A DNA stretch of 64,000 nt from Phascolarctobacterium_A sp034086985 (GCA_034086985.1 JAXDZG010000022.1:242991-306990); one strand, 5' to 3'; positions 7,886 through 16,644 are shown, counted from the stretch's first letter. Notes: generated by a model from the sequence alone, not told the origin. Numbers and translations: made by a program.

Positions 7886-8689
7886 ATGTTAAAGAAATTA
7901 TTAGTATTTTCACTAGCTGCTGTTACACTTTTTGCAGCTGGCTGCGGTGGCAAGGATGCCAAAAAGGAAGCAGCTATTAAGGTCGGCGCTACCGCCGGCC
8001 CCCATGCTGAGGTAGTAGAAGCTGCGGCTAAGGAAGCAGGCAAAAACGGTCTTAAAGTTCAGGTAGTGGAGTTTTCCGATTACATCACCCCTGATAAAGC
8101 CTTAGCTGATGGCGAAATTGATTTGGTAAGCTACCAGCACAAGCCCTTTTTGGACAACTTCAACAAGCAGAACAAGACCGATTTGGTGCCTGTAGGTAAA
8201 GCAATTTTAATGCGTATGGGCATTTATAGTGACAAGGTACATGATGTCAAGGACATTCCTGATGGTGCTGTCATCGCTATTCCTAACGATCCTACCAATG
8301 GTGGGCGTGGCTTGATGCTGCTTGAGCGCGCTGGGATTATCAAGCTGAAGGCAGGCTTGGGCATGAAGGCAACTCCGAAGGATATTGCTGAAAATCCTAA
8401 GCATGTAGTTATTAAAGAACTGGAAGCAGCGCAGCTGCCTCGCAGTCTGCAGGATGTGGATGCAGCAGCCATTACCATGAACTATGTAATGAGCGGCGGC
8501 TTGGATGTTAAGAAGCAAAATATTTTCTTAGAGTCCAAGGATGAGCCCTTAGCTGTCATGATTATCGCTGCCCGCAACAAGGATAAGGACAAGGCTGAAT
8601 ACAAGGCCTTTGTGAAAGCTTATCAATCCGACTCCGTGCGCAAATTTATCGCCGATAAATATAAAGGCACCATCGAGCCTGCTTTCTAA
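7886..8689 (+). CDS. MetQ/NlpA-family substrate-binding lipoprotein
   Basis: 267 residues with a lipoprotein signal (lipobox FAAGC, Cys20). The mature part reads IKVGATAGPHAEVVEAAAKEAGKNG and then YITPDKALADGEID, NYQHKPFLD-like SYQHKPFLDNF, and IPNDPTNGGRGLMLLE. All are hallmarks of the MetQ/NlpA family that feeds D/L-methionine to MetNI. No metN or metI is nearby, so this is an orphan receptor that must work with a transporter elsewhere. It has its own strong promoter and terminator. The ligand is inferred from family only. Confidence 0.88.
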   Translation: MLKKLLVFSLAAVTLFAAGCGGKDAKKEAAIKVGATAGPHAEVVEAAAKEAGKNGLKVQVVEFSDYITPDKALADGEIDLVSYQHKPFLDNFNKQNKTDLVPVGKAILMRMGIYSDKVHDVKDIPDGAVIAIPNDPTNGGRGLMLLERAGIIKLKAGLGMKATPKDIAENPKHVVIKELEAAQLPRSLQDVDAAAITMNYVMSGGLDVKKQNIFLESKDEPLAVMIIAARNKDKDKAEYKAFVKAYQSDSVRKFIADKYKGTIEPAF

Positions 8690-8722
8690 GGCTTAACCTA
8701 TACATAAATTCAAAGCGACATA

Positions 8723-8770
8723 CAAAAAGCACACTACTGTAGGCAAAAATGCTTACTGTAGTGTGCTTTC
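8723..8770 (+). terminator. Terminator of metQ (AGCAC-TACT family)
   Basis: Long hairpin: AGCACACTAC / GTAGTGTGCT (8728-8737, 8758-8767), one T-T mismatch, then an inner GTAGGC / GCTTAC stem. A-rich before and T-rich after. Its core recurs at three other terminators in this window. Confidence 0.8.
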
Positions 8771-8830
8771 CTTATCTACTCCCAGCTAGCCGAGAGAATG
8801 CTCCTCTTGCACTTAAAAGCTTTTAGGGTT

Positions 8831-9394
8831 TTATTTTTTTCTGAAACCGCACTTCGGGCACACGCCGTTTTCAAGAGCAATGCCGCATAGCGGGCAACGA
8901 TCAACAGATTCTTTTACTGCATATTCTTCGGAAGCCACATTAACACCGCTGGTGAAGGTAATCTTTGCGATGTTCAGCTTATCCTTCAACAGGGAATAAA
9001 CCATCTTAATCATGCCTTCAACGGTCATAGTTTCCTTGGTAACTACGATACGACAGTCAGGATATGCAGTGCACAGCTCATTGGAAAAAGCAACACCCTT
9101 CATGGTGTTTTGGGGATGGCCGTTCTTAATACCTTGTTTTTCGTATACGTCGAGGATGGCAGGCAGCAGCGGGTCGTCCTGACGAAGAACGAGAGCATGG
9201 TCGAAATTCTTCAAAACATCCCAAGCAGTTTTTTGAATCTCATTGCAGGGGAATACCATGTTAACGCCAGCATTTACGGTATCTTCTACTTCAATGGTCA
9301 GGGTGCCGGTATGGCCGTGCAGATATTGCGCTTCACCTTTGAAACCATAAAAACGATGTGCATACTGTAAATCAAATGTGGTCTGACTTCTCAT
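8831..9394 (-). CDS. QueD/PTPS-like protein with C-terminal zinc ribbon
   Basis: 187 residues. The N-terminal ~150 residues match the 6-pyruvoyl-tetrahydropterin synthase / 6-carboxytetrahydropterin synthase (QueD) fold: zinc-binding His13 in AHRF, His26 and His28 in LHGH, Asp65-His66, and VTKETMTVEG. The catalytic Cys that normally sits four residues before HGH is Ala22, and the usual IDF segment is FPC. The C-terminus carries a CPLC-CPKC zinc ribbon (Cys167, 170, 179, 182) not found in ordinary QueD. No other queuosine genes are nearby. It may be a diverged pterin enzyme rather than true QueD. Confidence 0.75.
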   Translation of the reverse strand: MRSQTTFDLQYAHRFYGFKGEAQYLHGHTGTLTIEVEDTVNAGVNMVFPCNEIQKTAWDVLKNFDHALVLRQDDPLLPAILDVYEKQGIKNGHPQNTMKGVAFSNELCTAYPDCRIVVTKETMTVEGMIKMVYSLLKDKLNIAKITFTSGVNVASEEYAVKESVDRCPLCGIALENGVCPKCGFRKK

Positions 9395-9483
9395 TTCCTT
9401 GTCCTCTTTTCATTTATATTTCTGAACGCCTTGAGCGTAGAGAGCCTCATGAGTTGCTTAATGGATAATTCTTATCTAACAAT

Positions 9484-9512
9484 AGAATATATCATTAATT
9501 GGTTTCTGTCAA
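9484..9512 (-). promoter_or_regulatory. Promoter of QueD-like gene
   Basis: TTGACA (9507-9512), 17-base spacer, TATTCT (9484-9489), reading leftward. The leader would be about 80 bases. I looked for a preQ1 riboswitch there and did not see its conserved elements. Confidence 0.7.
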
Positions 9513-9577
9513 GAGATTTTTTAAGATTTATCTTAAAATTTAGTTTTAGCTTAAGGATAAAGAGTGTAGCTAAAGGA

Positions 9578-9606
9578 TTGAATTCCTAGTAAAATCATAG
9601 TAAAAT
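9578..9606 (+). promoter_or_regulatory. Promoter of Rrf2 regulator gene
   Basis: TTGAAT (9578-9583), 17-base spacer, TAAAAT (9601-9606), placed 28 bases before the start codon. Confidence 0.55.
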
Positions 9607-9634
9607 AGTGACAATAGAAAGAGGTGTTACGAGC

Positions 9635-10054
9635 ATGAGAATTTCGACCAAGGGACGCTATGCTTTGCGTTTAATGCTAGATTTAGCTATGAATGAAGGC
9701 GCTGGCTTTATACCGCTTAAGGCAGTGGCTCAAAGGCAGGAAATATCCGATAAATATTTGGAGCAAATTATTCATCGCTTAAGCCGTCAAGGGCTAGTGG
9801 AAAGTGCTCGTGGTGCCCAAGGAGGGTATCGCCTGGCTCGTAAGGGTGAGGAATACAGTGTGGGTGAAATTTTGCGCACTGTGGAGGGCAGTTTAGCTCC
9901 CGTATCCTGCCTTGATTGTGGTACTCCCTGCGATAAGTTTGATTCCTGCCTGACCATCGGGCTTTATAAAAAAATACAGGATGCGATTGATGGAGTTGTG
10001 GATAACACTTCCCTAGCCGATATTATTAATGACTATCGAGCAAAGCATTCTTAA
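9635..10054 (+). CDS. Rrf2-family transcriptional regulator
   Basis: 139 residues from the start MRISTKGRYALRLMLDLA, a typical Rrf2 N-terminus. A winged helix-turn-helix spans about 1-80, with the recognition region DKYLEQIIHRLSRQGLVES and the wing GAQGGYRLAR. A cysteine cluster (Cys92, 95, 99, 105) resembles the Fe-S ligand region of IscR, so it may sense Fe-S or redox state; CymR-type regulators are the alternative. GAGGTG lies nine bases before the ATG. The gene lies 17 bases upstream of the HD-domain gene and is likely co-transcribed. No isc/suf or cysteine genes adjoin it. Confidence 0.88.
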   Translation: MRISTKGRYALRLMLDLAMNEGAGFIPLKAVAQRQEISDKYLEQIIHRLSRQGLVESARGAQGGYRLARKGEEYSVGEILRTVEGSLAPVSCLDCGTPCDKFDSCLTIGLYKKIQDAIDGVVDNTSLADIINDYRAKHS

Positions 10055-10071
10055 TTATGGAGGAGAGAAAA

Positions 10072-10650
10072 ATGTTAACACGAGAAGAAGCTTGGAATTT
10101 ATTAAGACAATATAATAAGGAGCCCTTTCATCTGCGTCATGCACTGACGGTTGAAGGTATTATGCGCTATTTTGCTAAGGAGCTAGGCTATGCAGAGGAA
10201 GTAGAGTATTGGGGTATTGTAGGTCTTTTGCATGACCTTGATTTTGAGCAATATCCTGAGCAACATTGTGTAAAGAGCCAGGAGCTCATGCGCCAGCATG
10301 GGGTGGATGAAAGCATTATTCGTGCCACTGCCAGCCATGGTTGGGGACTGTCCGGTGCCAACATTAAGCCAGAGCACCAGATGGAAAAGGTACTTTTCGC
10401 CATTGACGAGCTTTCCGGGCTTATTGGTGCTGCAGCGCTGATGCGTCCATCTAAGAGTGTGCAGGACATGGAGCTCAAGTCCCTGAAGAAAAAATTTAAG
10501 GATAAAAAATTTGCTGCTGGCTGCAGCCGTGATGTTATTAAGACCGGTGCAGAAGAGTTGGGCTGGGAGCTGGACGAGCTTTTAGAGAGAACTATGATTG
10601 CTATGCGGGTAGATGAAGAAGCTATTAACGCTGCCTGCGAAGCGCTGTAA
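10072..10650 (+). CDS. HD-domain phosphohydrolase
   Basis: 192 residues. Metal-binding HD superfamily motifs: His20/His23, His54-Asp55 in GLLHDLDFEQYPEQH, then ASHGWG. These proteins usually cleave phosphate esters, for example of nucleotides. The substrate here is unknown. Start chosen at MLTREEAWN because GGAGGAG lies just upstream and overlaps an alternative ATG 15 bases earlier. It follows the Rrf2 gene in one operon and is closed by a strong terminator. Confidence 0.8.
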   Translation: MLTREEAWNLLRQYNKEPFHLRHALTVEGIMRYFAKELGYAEEVEYWGIVGLLHDLDFEQYPEQHCVKSQELMRQHGVDESIIRATASHGWGLSGANIKPEHQMEKVLFAIDELSGLIGAAALMRPSKSVQDMELKSLKKKFKDKKFAAGCSRDVIKTGAEELGWELDELLERTMIAMRVDEEAINAACEAL

Positions 10651-10691
10651 ATTCTTTACCTAGCATAGAGCTACTATGAAAAGCATAAAAG

Positions 10692-10743
10692 TAAAAAAGC
10701 ACACTGCTGTAAGCATTTTTGCCTACAGTAGTGTGCTTTTTAT
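10692..10743 (+). terminator. Terminator of Rrf2-HD operon (AGCAC-TACT family)
   Basis: Hairpin with arms AGCACACTGCTGTAAGC and GCCTACAGTAGTGTGCT followed by TTTT, flanked by A-run. It is convergent with crcB and likely serves both strands. Confidence 0.8.
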
Positions 10744-10759
10744 GCTTTATTAATTACTT

Positions 10760-11131
10760 TTACAGTGCTCTTGCACAAAGTACCCCAGCCGCTGCAGCTG
10801 CCAGCCCCAGGACTACACTGCCGCTCACATAGGTAAGTGCAGCTAACAGTCTACCCTCAGTCAGGAGCATCAATGCCTCATAGCCGAAGGAAGAAAATGT
10901 CGTAAAGCCGCCTAGGAAGCCCACGCACAAAAACAAGCGCCAAGCCGCTGACAACAGCTCCCTATCCACAATTATGGTCATCAAAAGGCCCATGGCAAAG
11001 CAGCCTACAAGATTGATCACAAAGGTGCCATAGGGTAGCGCACTGCCCACAGCCTTACTTACCGCATTCCCCATCAGAAAGCGACTCACAGCGCCTAGGG
11101 CTCCACCTAAGGCGATAATTACTAAATTCAT
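10760..11131 (-). CDS. crcB: Fluoride channel CrcB/FluC
   Basis: About 123 residues with four membrane helices. The fingerprints GGALGAVSRFLM, YGTFVINLVGCF and GGFTTFSSFGYE are those of the dual-topology Fluc fluoride channel, which dimerises and exports fluoride. An alternative TTG start six bases upstream (11137) has better spacing from GGAAGG, so two more residues are possible. No fluoride riboswitch is seen upstream. It is single-copy here, whereas some species have paired crcB genes. Confidence 0.92.
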   Translation of the reverse strand: MNLVIIALGGALGAVSRFLMGNAVSKAVGSALPYGTFVINLVGCFAMGLLMTIIVDRELLSAAWRLFLCVGFLGGFTTFSSFGYEALMLLTEGRLLAALTYVSGSVVLGLAAAAAGVLCARAL

Positions 11132-11218
11132 TGCCAATCAAAACCCTTCCTCATCGTTAAAACAAATACTAAAGCAAAAACAGCCCATACTACTAACAGC
11201 ATGCTCTGCGTAAAACGC

Positions 11219-11581
11219 CTAGTCCCCCAGCTGACGAATGCAGCTCAGCGTCCGCTCCCACTCTGGCTTAATTTGCGCAAGCTGCGCCGCTACCTGCGCT
11301 TCAGTAAAGCCCTCGCTGCGCAAAAGCTTTACCAACGCAGCCAGCTGCGCTGTCAGCTGCGTAAGCCCCAGACTAGCGCACACCCCCTTCAGGTTGTGCG
11401 CCTTGCGCAACGCCTCCGGCCAATTCTGCGCCCCTACGAAGCCTTCCACAACGGCCAAATCATTGGCCGCTTCCAGCTTACGTAAAAAGCGTACATACAG
11501 CTCCTCGCTATCCATAAAGCGCTCTTCTAACGCCTCGGCGATATCTATTTCAATGTACTTATTCAAATCACACAATTTCAT
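11219..11581 (-). CDS. HPt (histidine phosphotransfer) domain protein
   Basis: 120 residues forming a single four-helix HPt domain. The phospho-accepting histidine is His62 in AHNLKGVCASLGL. It should relay phosphate from the receiver domain of the hybrid kinase encoded just upstream to a separate response regulator, which is not in this window. The 3' end abuts crcB at a distance. A palindromic element fills the gap between the kinase stop and this start. Confidence 0.88.
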   Translation of the reverse strand: MKLCDLNKYIEIDIAEALEERFMDSEELYVRFLRKLEAANDLAVVEGFVGAQNWPEALRKAHNLKGVCASLGLTQLTAQLAALVKLLRSEGFTEAQVAAQLAQIKPEWERTLSCIRQLGD

Positions 11582-11605
11582 ATAAGCTATCCTTTCTTCT
11601 ACCTT

Positions 11606-11710
11606 TAAGACCGTGGAGAAGGTACCAGATACGAGGCGGAACGACGACGGCGTACTAGAGGTACGTCTAGGAGTTCCAACGAAGTAGATGGTACCTTATA
11701 CACGGTCTTA
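11606..11710 (-). repeat. 105-bp palindromic structured element between kinase and HPt genes
   Basis: Outer arms TAAGACCGTG (11606-11615) and CACGGTCTTA (11701-11710) pair perfectly. Further in, GGTACC pairs with GGTACC (11621-11626, 11690-11695), GGAAC with GTTCC (11638-11642, 11673-11677), and CGTAC with GTACG (11651-11655, 11661-11665) around a TAGAG loop. The innermost part can refold as CTAGA/TCTAG. It includes the kinase stop codon and ends 25 bases before the HPt start. It may be a MITE/REP-like insertion or an RNA processing element. No second copy was seen in the window. Confidence 0.7.
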
Positions 11711-14203
11711 CAAATGAATATACTCGCTCATCATCTTCGCCAGCAGCTTCATCTTCACCGGCTTCACCATGTAGTCGTTCATCCCCGCCTGCATGGCCGC
11801 CTCCACGTCCTCGCTGTTACTATTGCCCGTCAGCGCCAAAATCGGCACACTGGCTGCGTCCCTTCTGGGCAGCTGGCGAATTTGCCTTGTCGCCTCGCAG
11901 CCATCCAGCTCCGGCATCTGCACATCCATCAGCACCATATGCACGCTGCCCTCGGGACTAGCGGCAAACTGCTCCACTGCCTCGCGGCCGTTGGCCGCAG
12001 GCAACACATCAAGCCCATTCATGGTCAAAAGCTCCGTAATAATCTCCATGCTGATGTCGTTGTCATCAGCCACTAGAACCTTGCAGCCAGCAAAATCCTT
12101 CAGCTTAGGCGTATCCTTCACCTGTGGCTTGGGTTGTTCCGGCGCTAGCATAAAGGGTAAGGAAATAATTACGCAGGTACCCTCATCAACCTTACTAGAG
12201 ATGTGAATCGTGCCTTCAAGACGCTCTACTAGGCTCTTCACAATGGTCATACCTAAACCAGTGCCCGTAACCTTGGGCACACCGAAGCGACTATCACGCT
12301 CAAAGGGAGTATAAATCTTTTCCAAAAACTTTTCGCTCATACCGCAGCCGGTATCCTGCACCACAAAGCTAAAATTAGCCCTATTATTTTTATCCTGCTC
12401 CCGCCTTACCATGAAGGAAATCTTGCCTCCGGCAGGGGTATACTTAAGCGCATTGGAAAGCACATTATTCAAAATCTGGTGCAGTCCCTGTAAATCGCCA
12501 CTTACATTGACAGGCTCAAGCTTGAAATCCTGGTTAAAATACTTTTGCTCCAGCTCCGCCTGAGCGCTGAACATATCCCCTATTTCCTTGAGAGCCACCG
12601 TCATATCAAAGGTCTCCTGCAAATGCTCCACCTTTCCATTATCAAGGCGAGCCATTTCCAGAATATCATTAATCAATGTCAAAAGCTGCTTACCCGAAGA
12701 CTTGATTTTTTGCACATAATCACTAACCAAGTTCATATCATCCTTGTGCAGCTCCGCCAGCTCGGCCATGCCAATAATACCATTCAAGGGAGCACGCATA
12801 TCATGGCTCATAGCAGAGAAGAACATATTGCGGGATTTGGTATTTTCTCGCGCCACCTTCAGTGCACGCTCCGTCAACTGCATATGCTCCAGCTCCTTGA
12901 GCTTTTCGGCATCCACCTCGCGGAAGAAAAAGATGGCTTCATCGGAGCCCAAAAGCTCGTCCCATACGAGACGCACATTAACCCATTTATATTCCTTCCC
13001 AAAGCGTTGTCTAAATTCACCACCAAAGTCATAAATCTGGCGCTTTACTAAATCCTTGATATTATCCAAGGAGAAGGTTTCTGCGAACTCTGTAGCAGCA
13101 TCAGGCTCTACCAAAGGCACTAATTGTTGTAAAAGCTCGCTATAAGAGCCCTCTGCCTCGGGCTCAAAGCCCATGTTCTCTGCCTTTACCATAGTATAGC
13201 GCCTGGTACGCAGGTTAACTCTGAACACAGCTAGGAAGGATTTGCTCATAACCTGTACCACATCATTAATATTCTGTACCTGTTTATTAAGTAAATGCTC
13301 ACGCGTACCCAAGGAAACAACCATCAGCGCAAAGATCCCCAAAATAAGGACAAACCACTGCAGCAGATTTTGATAATCACCCAAAAGGAAATCATAGGGA
13401 ATGGTCACCACGCTGATCCAGCCCTTATCGGACACAGTGTAATAAACACCGCGCTTATTACCCTCTAAGTCGATAATATAATCATCATTACCCTGGCGCA
13501 GCTCGCTGAAGATCTGGTCCACATAAGGCTGCTGCTTATCGATGCTCAAGCCCCTATCGCTGATGGCAAACATAATATTGCCGTTGGGATCGCACAAATA
13601 GTAATAGCTCTGGCGAGGCAGGCGATTATCTGCCAAAAGAGCATTAAGCTGTTCAGGATAAAGGTTCATAGCCAGCACATCATCACCATGACCTAGACGC
13701 ACAGCCATGGTCAGCACATACTCCTGCTTGGGCTCCACCTGATACAGATTAGTATAGGCCACATCACCCTTGCGAGCTAACGCAGCCTGATACCATTTCA
13801 CCTTGTTCAGCCCATGCACACCTCTATCGGGACGACTGCAAATAAGCCTGCCATCAATAACAGCGCACATATCAAAGCGCCCCACCTCGGAGTTATTTTC
13901 CATATAATCCGTGAAACGGCTCAAGGCCTGCTCAATTTCTTCATCTGTCCAATTCTGCTTCAAACGCAGCATGGAGCCCATACTTTGAGCCACACTGCGC
14001 AGCAGCATTTCTTGGGATTTAATACGCGCAGTCTCGCGAGTTGCAAAACGAGCCGCAATCTCCTGGCCCATAATATGGGAGTTCTCTAAAATTTTCTCCC
14101 GCATCACATGGAGACTACCCATAGCAACTAGCAGGAAAAAGATAAAGATAGCTACGCTGAAGAGAGAAATCTTGAATTTTTTATTTAGAAGCTTGATTCC
14201 CAT
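11708..14203 (-). CDS. Hybrid sensor histidine kinase (Cache - HisKA - HATPase - receiver)
   Basis: 831 residues. A membrane helix at about 12-33 and another at about 288-310 bracket an extracytoplasmic double-Cache-like sensor. A PAS-like cytoplasmic linker follows, then HisKA (SHDMRAPLNGIIGMAE), HATPase (LNNVLSNALKYTPAGG, DTGCGMSEKF, GTGLGMTIV) and a C-terminal receiver (VADDND, phospho-Asp in LMDVQMPELDG, Lys in YMVKP). Cache sensors often bind small organic acids or amino acids. The ligand is unknown. Start MGIKLL was chosen for GAGGTG four bases upstream; an ATG 21 bases earlier is possible. The HPt gene downstream completes the phosphorelay. Confidence 0.9.
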   Translation of the reverse strand: MGIKLLNKKFKISLFSVAIFIFFLLVAMGSLHVMREKILENSHIMGQEIAARFATRETARIKSQEMLLRSVAQSMGSMLRLKQNWTDEEIEQALSRFTDYMENNSEVGRFDMCAVIDGRLICSRPDRGVHGLNKVKWYQAALARKGDVAYTNLYQVEPKQEYVLTMAVRLGHGDDVLAMNLYPEQLNALLADNRLPRQSYYYLCDPNGNIMFAISDRGLSIDKQQPYVDQIFSELRQGNDDYIIDLEGNKRGVYYTVSDKGWISVVTIPYDFLLGDYQNLLQWFVLILGIFALMVVSLGTREHLLNKQVQNINDVVQVMSKSFLAVFRVNLRTRRYTMVKAENMGFEPEAEGSYSELLQQLVPLVEPDAATEFAETFSLDNIKDLVKRQIYDFGGEFRQRFGKEYKWVNVRLVWDELLGSDEAIFFFREVDAEKLKELEHMQLTERALKVARENTKSRNMFFSAMSHDMRAPLNGIIGMAELAELHKDDMNLVSDYVQKIKSSGKQLLTLINDILEMARLDNGKVEHLQETFDMTVALKEIGDMFSAQAELEQKYFNQDFKLEPVNVSGDLQGLHQILNNVLSNALKYTPAGGKISFMVRREQDKNNRANFSFVVQDTGCGMSEKFLEKIYTPFERDSRFGVPKVTGTGLGMTIVKSLVERLEGTIHISSKVDEGTCVIISLPFMLAPEQPKPQVKDTPKLKDFAGCKVLVADDNDISMEIITELLTMNGLDVLPAANGREAVEQFAASPEGSVHMVLMDVQMPELDGCEATRQIRQLPRRDAASVPILALTGNSNSEDVEAAMQAGMNDYMVKPVKMKLLAKMMSEYIHL

Positions 14204-14334
14204 CCTGCACCTCTTTATAAACACGGAAAATGGATAAGTAGTATTTTCTAAAAATAGCTATTCCCATTTTCCACAATATATAGTATTGCATCTTAATTAT
14301 ACTCTATTACTCAAGCCATTTACAAGTAAAAAAT

Positions 14335-14360
14335 AAGGCCATCACCTCAGTGACAGCCTT
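14335..14360 (-). terminator. Terminator of pckA
   Basis: Stem AAGGC..TCAC / GTGA..GCCTT with a TGAG loop followed by ATTTTTT on the minus strand, immediately downstream of pckA. Confidence 0.8.
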
Positions 14361-14395
14361 ACATAAAATTTTTTATTATAGAAATAACTTACAGG

Positions 14396-15961
14396 CTACG
14401 CCTTAGGCCCTGCGCTTAAGATATCCTCTGTAATGAGACCGTGGAACTTAGCCACATTCTTAGCAAAAAGCTCTGCCAGCTTGCGCAGCTGTGCGTCGTA
14501 AGCAGCCTTATCCTCCCAAGTATTGCGAGGATTGAGAATCTCAGAGGGTACACCCTCACATGCTTTAGGAATAGCAAGACCAAACACAGGGAAGGTTTCC
14601 CATTCTGCCTTATCCAGTTCACCATCTAGCACTGCGTTGACCAAACGGCGAGTGTGCTGCAGACGAATGCGGTGACCCTTGCCATAGGGACCGGCGCTCC
14701 AACCCGTGTTGACAAGATAAACGGAGGTATCGTATTCATTGATACGCTCGCCTAGCATCTTGGCATAGGTCAAAGGCGGCAGTGGTAAGAAGGGCTCGCC
14801 AAAGCCGATAGAGAAGGTAGCCTGTGGCTCCACAATACCATCCTCAGTACCGGCTACCTTGCTAGTATAGCCCGACAGGTAGTGATACATAGCCTGCTCC
14901 GTAGTCAGCTTAGCCACCGGTGGCAGCACACCAAAGGCATCTGCAGTTAAGAAGATTATTGTTCTGGGATGACCTGCCACACTGGGCAGCAGGGCGTTAT
15001 CAATATAATGCAGTGGGTAAGCTGCGCGGGTATTTTCCGTCAGCATAATATCATCGTAATCGGGTACACCGTTTTCGTCTAGAATAACATTTTCCAGCAC
15101 CGTATTTTCACGGATAGCATGAAAAATCTGGGGCTCTGTATATTCGCTCAAGTGAATACACTTGGCATAGCAGCCACCTTCGATATTGAAGATGCCGTCC
15201 TTACTCCAGCCATGCTCATCGTCGCCAACCAGAGCACGAGTACCATCGGCAGACAAGGTAGTCTTGCCCGTACCGCTCAGGCCAAAGAACAAGGCTGAAT
15301 CACCCTTTGGGCCTACATTAGCAGAGCAATGCATGGAGAAAACATCGTGCTGGGGCAAGAGATAGTTCATCACCGTGAAGATACCCTTCTTCATTTCACC
15401 GGCGTAGCGACCGCCGCCAATGAGCACAACTTTTTCCGTAAGGTTTAAAATAACGAACATATCGGAATGCACGCCATCAGCCTCAGGATCCGCATACACA
15501 TTGGGCATGCACAGCACAGTGAAGCCCTCCGCATCCGCAGGCACCTCTTCATTGCTGATGAACAAATTGCGCACAAATAGCTGGTGCCAGGCCAGCTCAT
15601 TGACAAAATGCACCGGCAGACGATAGCGAGGGTCTGCACCCGCATACACATCGGTTACATACATTTTATGAGTAGCTGCATAATCTAGCATCTTTTTGTA
15701 CAAGCGGTCAAAGGTTTCCTTGCTGCAGGGCTGATTATTATCCCAGCACAGCTGGTCATGAGTAGTCTCATCATCCACAAAAAACTTATCCTTAGGAGCA
15801 CGGCCTGTGTGCTTGCCCGTTACCGCCCGCAAAGCACCATTGGCAGCCAGCACACCCTCATGATTATCCAAAGCCTCCTGCACTAGCTCTTCTCTTGATA
15901 AATCAAACACAGGCAGCTGCAGCGCAGCATCAATTTCCTTACGCAATCTAGTCAATGCCAT
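14396..15961 (-). CDS. pckA: Phosphoenolpyruvate carboxykinase (ATP)
   Basis: 521 residues, standard length. Catalyses oxaloacetate + ATP to PEP + CO2 + ADP, or the reverse CO2-fixing direction in succinate-linked fermenters. The P-loop GLSGTGKTT (about 227-235), the substrate motif TGKHTGRAPKDKF and IGGGRYAGEMKKG identify the ATP-type enzyme. Start MALTRLR has GGAG eight bases upstream; an upstream in-frame GTG is less likely. Monocistronic, with a long (about 250 bp) upstream region in which I see no clear promoter match. Confidence 0.96.
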   Translation of the reverse strand: MALTRLRKEIDAALQLPVFDLSREELVQEALDNHEGVLAANGALRAVTGKHTGRAPKDKFFVDDETTHDQLCWDNNQPCSKETFDRLYKKMLDYAATHKMYVTDVYAGADPRYRLPVHFVNELAWHQLFVRNLFISNEEVPADAEGFTVLCMPNVYADPEADGVHSDMFVILNLTEKVVLIGGGRYAGEMKKGIFTVMNYLLPQHDVFSMHCSANVGPKGDSALFFGLSGTGKTTLSADGTRALVGDDEHGWSKDGIFNIEGGCYAKCIHLSEYTEPQIFHAIRENTVLENVILDENGVPDYDDIMLTENTRAAYPLHYIDNALLPSVAGHPRTIIFLTADAFGVLPPVAKLTTEQAMYHYLSGYTSKVAGTEDGIVEPQATFSIGFGEPFLPLPPLTYAKMLGERINEYDTSVYLVNTGWSAGPYGKGHRIRLQHTRRLVNAVLDGELDKAEWETFPVFGLAIPKACEGVPSEILNPRNTWEDKAAYDAQLRKLAELFAKNVAKFHGLITEDILSAGPKA

Positions 15962-16159
15962 ATTTATCACTCCACTCGTGTAGCTTTAGGCTATTTATTT
16001 CGCTTGCTTCTAGCCAGTGGCATACCCTTTATATCAATAAGCTTAGTCCATACCACTGCAGCTAGAGCACAGTTAATTCTATATTCTAATTTTACTGCTA
16101 ATAAATAAATTTTACAATGTGCATTTATTCTATGTAGTATACACAATTATGCAAAGCAA

Positions 16160-16186
16160 AGAGCCGTTGCTTTACGCAACGGCTCT
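16160..16186 (-). terminator. Terminator of fhs-folD-vanZ operon
   Basis: Perfect 11-bp stem AGAGCCGTTGC / GCAACGGCTCT with a five-base loop, followed by TTTGCTTT on the minus strand. Confidence 0.85.
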
Positions 16187-16210
16187 AAAACTCATATTTA
16201 GATCATCAAG

Positions 16211-16633
16211 CTAGTCGCACCACTGCAGAATGCGATACCACAGCCAGGCACAGAAAGCACCACTAAAATCCAGCAACACATCCATCACCTTGCCATCACG
16301 ACCTGGGCTGAAAAGCTGAATATACTCATCAACAACCGCAGTCAATAGGCATAAGAGCAGAATATAGCCAGTAGAGGTACGATTGCTCACATGGAAGCTG
16401 GCAAAGGTCTTGCACCAGAGCAGCCCTAAGCAGGCAAATTCTAGGAAATGGGCCAGCTTACGAATATTATGCTCTACATTTCCCTTCAGGGAAATATCCA
16501 GCAGATGGCTTAGCTGCAGCACAAATTGGGCCACAAAGCCGCTTAATCTGCCGGAGTCCGTAGCCGGTAGCGAGGAATTGAAGAAAATCAATGCTACCAA
16601 AACCACAGCCAAAAGCAGCCAAAAATATCTCAT
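16211..16633 (-). CDS. VanZ-family membrane protein
   Basis: 140 residues with four predicted membrane helices. VanZ-like motifs are IRKLAHFLEFACLGLLW and DEYIQLFSPGRDGKVMDVLLDFSGA. The biochemical role of most VanZ-family proteins is unknown; only the enterococcal founding member is tied to teicoplanin resistance. It starts 11 bases after folD with a GGAT ribosome-binding site and is the last gene of the fhs-folD operon, a pairing with no obvious functional reason. Confidence 0.85.
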   Translation of the reverse strand: MRYFWLLLAVVLVALIFFNSSLPATDSGRLSGFVAQFVLQLSHLLDISLKGNVEHNIRKLAHFLEFACLGLLWCKTFASFHVSNRTSTGYILLLCLLTAVVDEYIQLFSPGRDGKVMDVLLDFSGAFCAWLWYRILQWCD

Positions 16634-16644
16634 AGTTTATCCTT

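Noticed and set aside
9395..9480. preQ1 riboswitch upstream of the QueD-like gene
   Set aside because: The leader lacks the conserved stem-loop and A-rich tail of preQ1 aptamers.
11138..11215. Fluoride riboswitch upstream of crcB
   Set aside because: The conserved fluoride riboswitch core and pseudoknot segments were not found in the short leader.
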